From Chryseobacterium sp. CH25 (GTDB lineage Bacteria; Bacteroidota; Bacteroidia; Flavobacteriales; Weeksellaceae): 64,000 nt of DNA. The first letter of the stretch is position 1. Each line of letters begins with the position of its first letter. This document shows, one piece after another, positions 61,947 to 64,000 of the stretch. The stretch covers positions 248,001 through 312,000 of the forward strand of contig NZ_NRQT01000003.1 in assembly GCF_004119455.1 (NCBI RefSeq). The letters run 5' to 3'. The notes under the pieces were generated by a model. The model saw only the letters and a program-made list of their open reading frames with translations, did no database searches and was not told where the DNA came from. Position numbers and translations under genes: made by a program.

Positions 61947-61987
61947 TTTTATAAAATTAATAATCTATCCTCACTTTTTCCGTTCCA

Positions 61988-62473
61988 TTACCCAATGATT
62001 TCTTTAAGCTGACTGAGACCCATTTTAAAGCCTTCTTCAAATCCCATATCCAGCATTTTTTTCATTACTTCTTCAGATTGATAGTGAATATTAACTGTTA
62101 CTTTTGTCCCTTCCTCTACCCCGGTAAAGCCAATCAGCCATTTTGACCTTGGAGCATCTTCGTTGACCTCTCCATTTTCATCACAGAAAGCACTCGTCCA
62201 ATCAAAACTTCTGTGTTCTATAATTTCTCCGTATTGGGATTGGGAATATCCTTTTTCACCATTGGGACCCACCATGGCATACAGCCAGATGCCACCTTCT
62301 TTAAAATTCTGTTTTACAGTTTCGCTTTTCCAGGGTTTTGGGCCCCACCACTGATCCAACAATTCGGATTGGGTAAAATAGTTCCACACTTTCGAAACAT
62401 CAGCGTTGTAAATAGTCATTACATAGACGCTTTTCGCATCAAAATCTTTGTTGAAAATGATATTAGATTCCAT
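61988..62473 (-). CDS. SRPBCC (AHSA1-type) domain protein
   Basis: 161 residues, cytoplasmic. Activator of Hsp90 ATPase homologue 1-like family with a START/Bet v1-type hydrophobic cavity. Diagnostic segments: VYVMTIYNADVSKVWNYFTQSELLDQWWGPKPW (landmark LLDQWWGPKPW near residues 38-48), GGIWLYAMVGPNGEK, YGEIIEHRSFDW, and the C-terminal GFEEGFKMGLSQLKEII, which closes the cavity. Ligand unknown; relatives often sit with ArsR regulators, but none is here. Stands alone on the reverse strand. Confidence 0.9.
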   Translation of the reverse strand: MESNIIFNKDFDAKSVYVMTIYNADVSKVWNYFTQSELLDQWWGPKPWKSETVKQNFKEGGIWLYAMVGPNGEKGYSQSQYGEIIEHRSFDWTSAFCDENGEVNEDAPRSKWLIGFTGVEEGTKVTVNIHYQSEEVMKKMLDMGFEEGFKMGLSQLKEIIG

Positions 62474-62674
62474 AAAGTAATAATTTTAATTAAAGGTAAC
62501 TCTTTATTTATAGAAAGGACTTTTCCTATGACAAGTAAACAATAATTCATAAATAATTGTTAAAAAACAGTCTTTTAAGAAAAAAAACATAATTATTTGG
62601 CTCGTTTTTTGTTTAGGTACTCTTAAAACAATTAATTTTAACATTCATTTTTCCAAAACATATATAATTAAGTA

Positions 62675-64000
62675 ATGAATAATAAATTCATCCCAATAAT
62701 TTCGGTGTTTATGACGATCTCACTGATTGTCTTTGTTACGCTCCAATTTTATTGGCTGAAAGGCTATTATGGTGTACTGGAACAGGACTTTTCAAATAAG
62801 GTTTATTCTGTTCTGGAAAACACATCAAAAACAATTGAAGAAATTGAAGCCGATAAATATCTGACTAAGGATAATAGAAGTACAATTCTTGCCAACAGCA
62901 AAAACCCTTCTCTTACAACCATTCAACAGGTAGAAGATTCCGGAACGCAGAGACAGATTATCTACTCCAAGAATATTATTTCCAACGCCCAGCTCCCTAT
63001 CTCTAAAACAGGAGATTCTGTAAAGCTTACTACTTTATATACGGATGAAGCAGCTTACAAAATAAAAAGAGACACTACCAATCGTGAAATTCTTACCTCG
63101 GACATCAATCAGGATATTGAAACCGGGGATTATGCTGTAAAAGAATTCGTAAAGGTATATGGAAACAACTTACCTATTGCACAAAGGGTAAGCCCTGCCA
63201 CTCTTGACTCGGTAATCACCAAAGAATTAAAAATCAGAGGAATTACTGCAAAGTTTGGTTATGGAATTGTTGACAAAGACAATAAACTTACCAGTATTGC
63301 CAATAAAGCCTACAAAGAAAAAAAGGACAGCAATACTTACAGCTACCCTCTTTTCACTGATAAAAAGTACAATACTTTATATAATCTGGCTTTAGTTTTC
63401 CCTAAAAAGGAATATTCTCTGGCGATGAACAACTGGCCGATGCTGTTGGGAACTTTTCTTTCATTGCTTACGATTCTTGGGATTTATATTATTTCCATCA
63501 ATTATATGATGAGACAGAAGAAATTAGCTGAAGTAAAAACAGACTTCATCAACAACATGTCTCATGAATTCAAGACCCCGTTGGCAACCATTTCTGTAGC
63601 AACAGATTCATTAGCGAATGATAAAATTGCCACCAATCCTGATAAGGTAAAATATTATTCAGAGCTGATTAAGCAGGAAAATCTGAGAATGAAAAAGCAG
63701 GTAGAGAATGTCCTGAATATGTCTAAGCTTGAAAGAAATGAGGTAGAATTATTCCTGAGGGAAACCAATGTAAGGGAATTGATTAAAAGAACAACAGAAT
63801 CTTTCAATCTGATTGTACAGCAGAGAAACGGTACTCTGACTCAACAGTTCAACGCTACTCATTATAATTTTAAAATTGATGAGTTCCACATCTCAAATAT
63901 GCTGGTGAACTTACTGGATAATGCTAATAAATATTCTCCGGAAGCTCCGGAAATCCATGTGGAAACCAGAAATGAAGGTCATTGGTATGTGATTGAGATC
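62675..64000 (+). CDS. Sensor histidine kinase (3' end outside the window)
   Basis: The first 442 codons are present and run off the end of the window. Transmembrane helix 1 is about residues 5-27 (FIPIISVFMTISLIVFVTLQFYWL), followed by a periplasmic sensor domain (about 28-250) of no recognised fold and helix 2 (about 255-275). The dimerisation box has the phosphate-accepting His297 in NNMSHEFKTPLATI. The ATP-binding N-box is NMLVNLLDNANKYSPEAPEI (about 410-429). There is no HAMP domain evident. The response-regulator partner is probably just beyond 64000. The sensed signal cannot be inferred. Confidence 0.93.
   Translation, partial: MNNKFIPIISVFMTISLIVFVTLQFYWLKGYYGVLEQDFSNKVYSVLENTSKTIEEIEADKYLTKDNRSTILANSKNPSLTTIQQVEDSGTQRQIIYSKNIISNAQLPISKTGDSVKLTTLYTDEAAYKIKRDTTNREILTSDINQDIETGDYAVKEFVKVYGNNLPIAQRVSPATLDSVITKELKIRGITAKFGYGIVDKDNKLTSIANKAYKEKKDSNTYSYPLFTDKKYNTLYNLALVFPKKEYSLAMNNWPMLLGTFLSLLTILGIYIISINYMMRQKKLAEVKTDFINNMSHEFKTPLATISVATDSLANDKIATNPDKVKYYSELIKQENLRMKKQVENVLNMSKLERNEVELFLRETNVRELIKRTTESFNLIVQQRNGTLTQQFNATHYNFKIDEFHISNMLVNLLDNANKYSPEAPEIHVETRNEGHWYVIEI

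Overview
The window is a 64 kb piece of a low-GC genome from a member of the phylum Bacteroidota, class Flavobacteriia, most probably Chryseobacterium or a close relative in the Weeksellaceae. This is inferred from type IX secretion (gliding-type) C-terminal domains, exosortase F with its partner, DUF5689/DUF4271/DUF4293/DUF4296 families, TonB receptors, a Rho factor with a long disordered insert, and the Bacteroidota promoter motif TAnnTTTG. No rRNA, tRNA, CRISPR array, prophage or complete insertion sequence was found; most of it looks like ordinary chromosome.

Layout. 1-2734 (-) is most of mfd. 2984-7255 holds small secreted or lipoprotein genes, a GH3-family acyl-acid-amido synthetase and an MFS transporter. 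7555-17244 carries three large related secreted proteins with type B gliding C-terminal domains (two of them tandem lectin-like paralogues) around dnaB and rnhA. 17357-20457 is a nitroreductase followed by nadB-nadC (NAD synthesis). 20666-25849 has a TonB receptor, a small membrane protein, asd and a CDF cation exporter. 25891-26863 (-) is the exosortase F pair. 27128-30708 is a probable peptidoglycan-sugar salvage group (AmgK-like kinase, stand-alone RapZ C-terminal domain, MurU-like uridylyltransferase) followed by a LOG-family protein. 30966-31541 is a PixA/AidA-type protein. 31618-38195 is a TonB receptor plus DUF5689 lipoprotein, divergent from a secreted endonuclease/phosphatase. 38245-45432 includes superoxide dismutase, rho, an M28 peptidase and an MsbA-like ABC exporter. 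45564-50241 (-) runs rsfS-ftsH-LUD-cdsA-psd. 50329-56149 has birA, a lptF/lptG-type permease, tgt, a DUF4296 lipoprotein, a polyprenol-phosphate glycosyltransferase, DUF4271 and hemD. 56291-64000 has oligopeptidase B, three tandem paralogous secreted proteins, an SRPBCC protein and the first 442 codons of a sensor histidine kinase.

Two features run through the window. First, ten genes are each broken by what looks like a single missing base. Nine of these lie in an A or T run, and adding one base restores a full-length family member each time. This is most simply a systematic sequencing or assembly error, not gene decay. Second, many genes have TAnnTTTG directly before the start codon. In five cases (GH3, MFS, dnaB, nitroreductase, xrtF) only 3-4 bases separate the box from ATG, which predicts leaderless or nearly leaderless mRNAs.

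No clearly new system was proven. The best candidates for a second look are the AmgK/RapZ-C/MurU group, the secreted nuclease with its TonB/DUF5689 partners, the PixA/AidA protein and the three-paralogue secreted operon.
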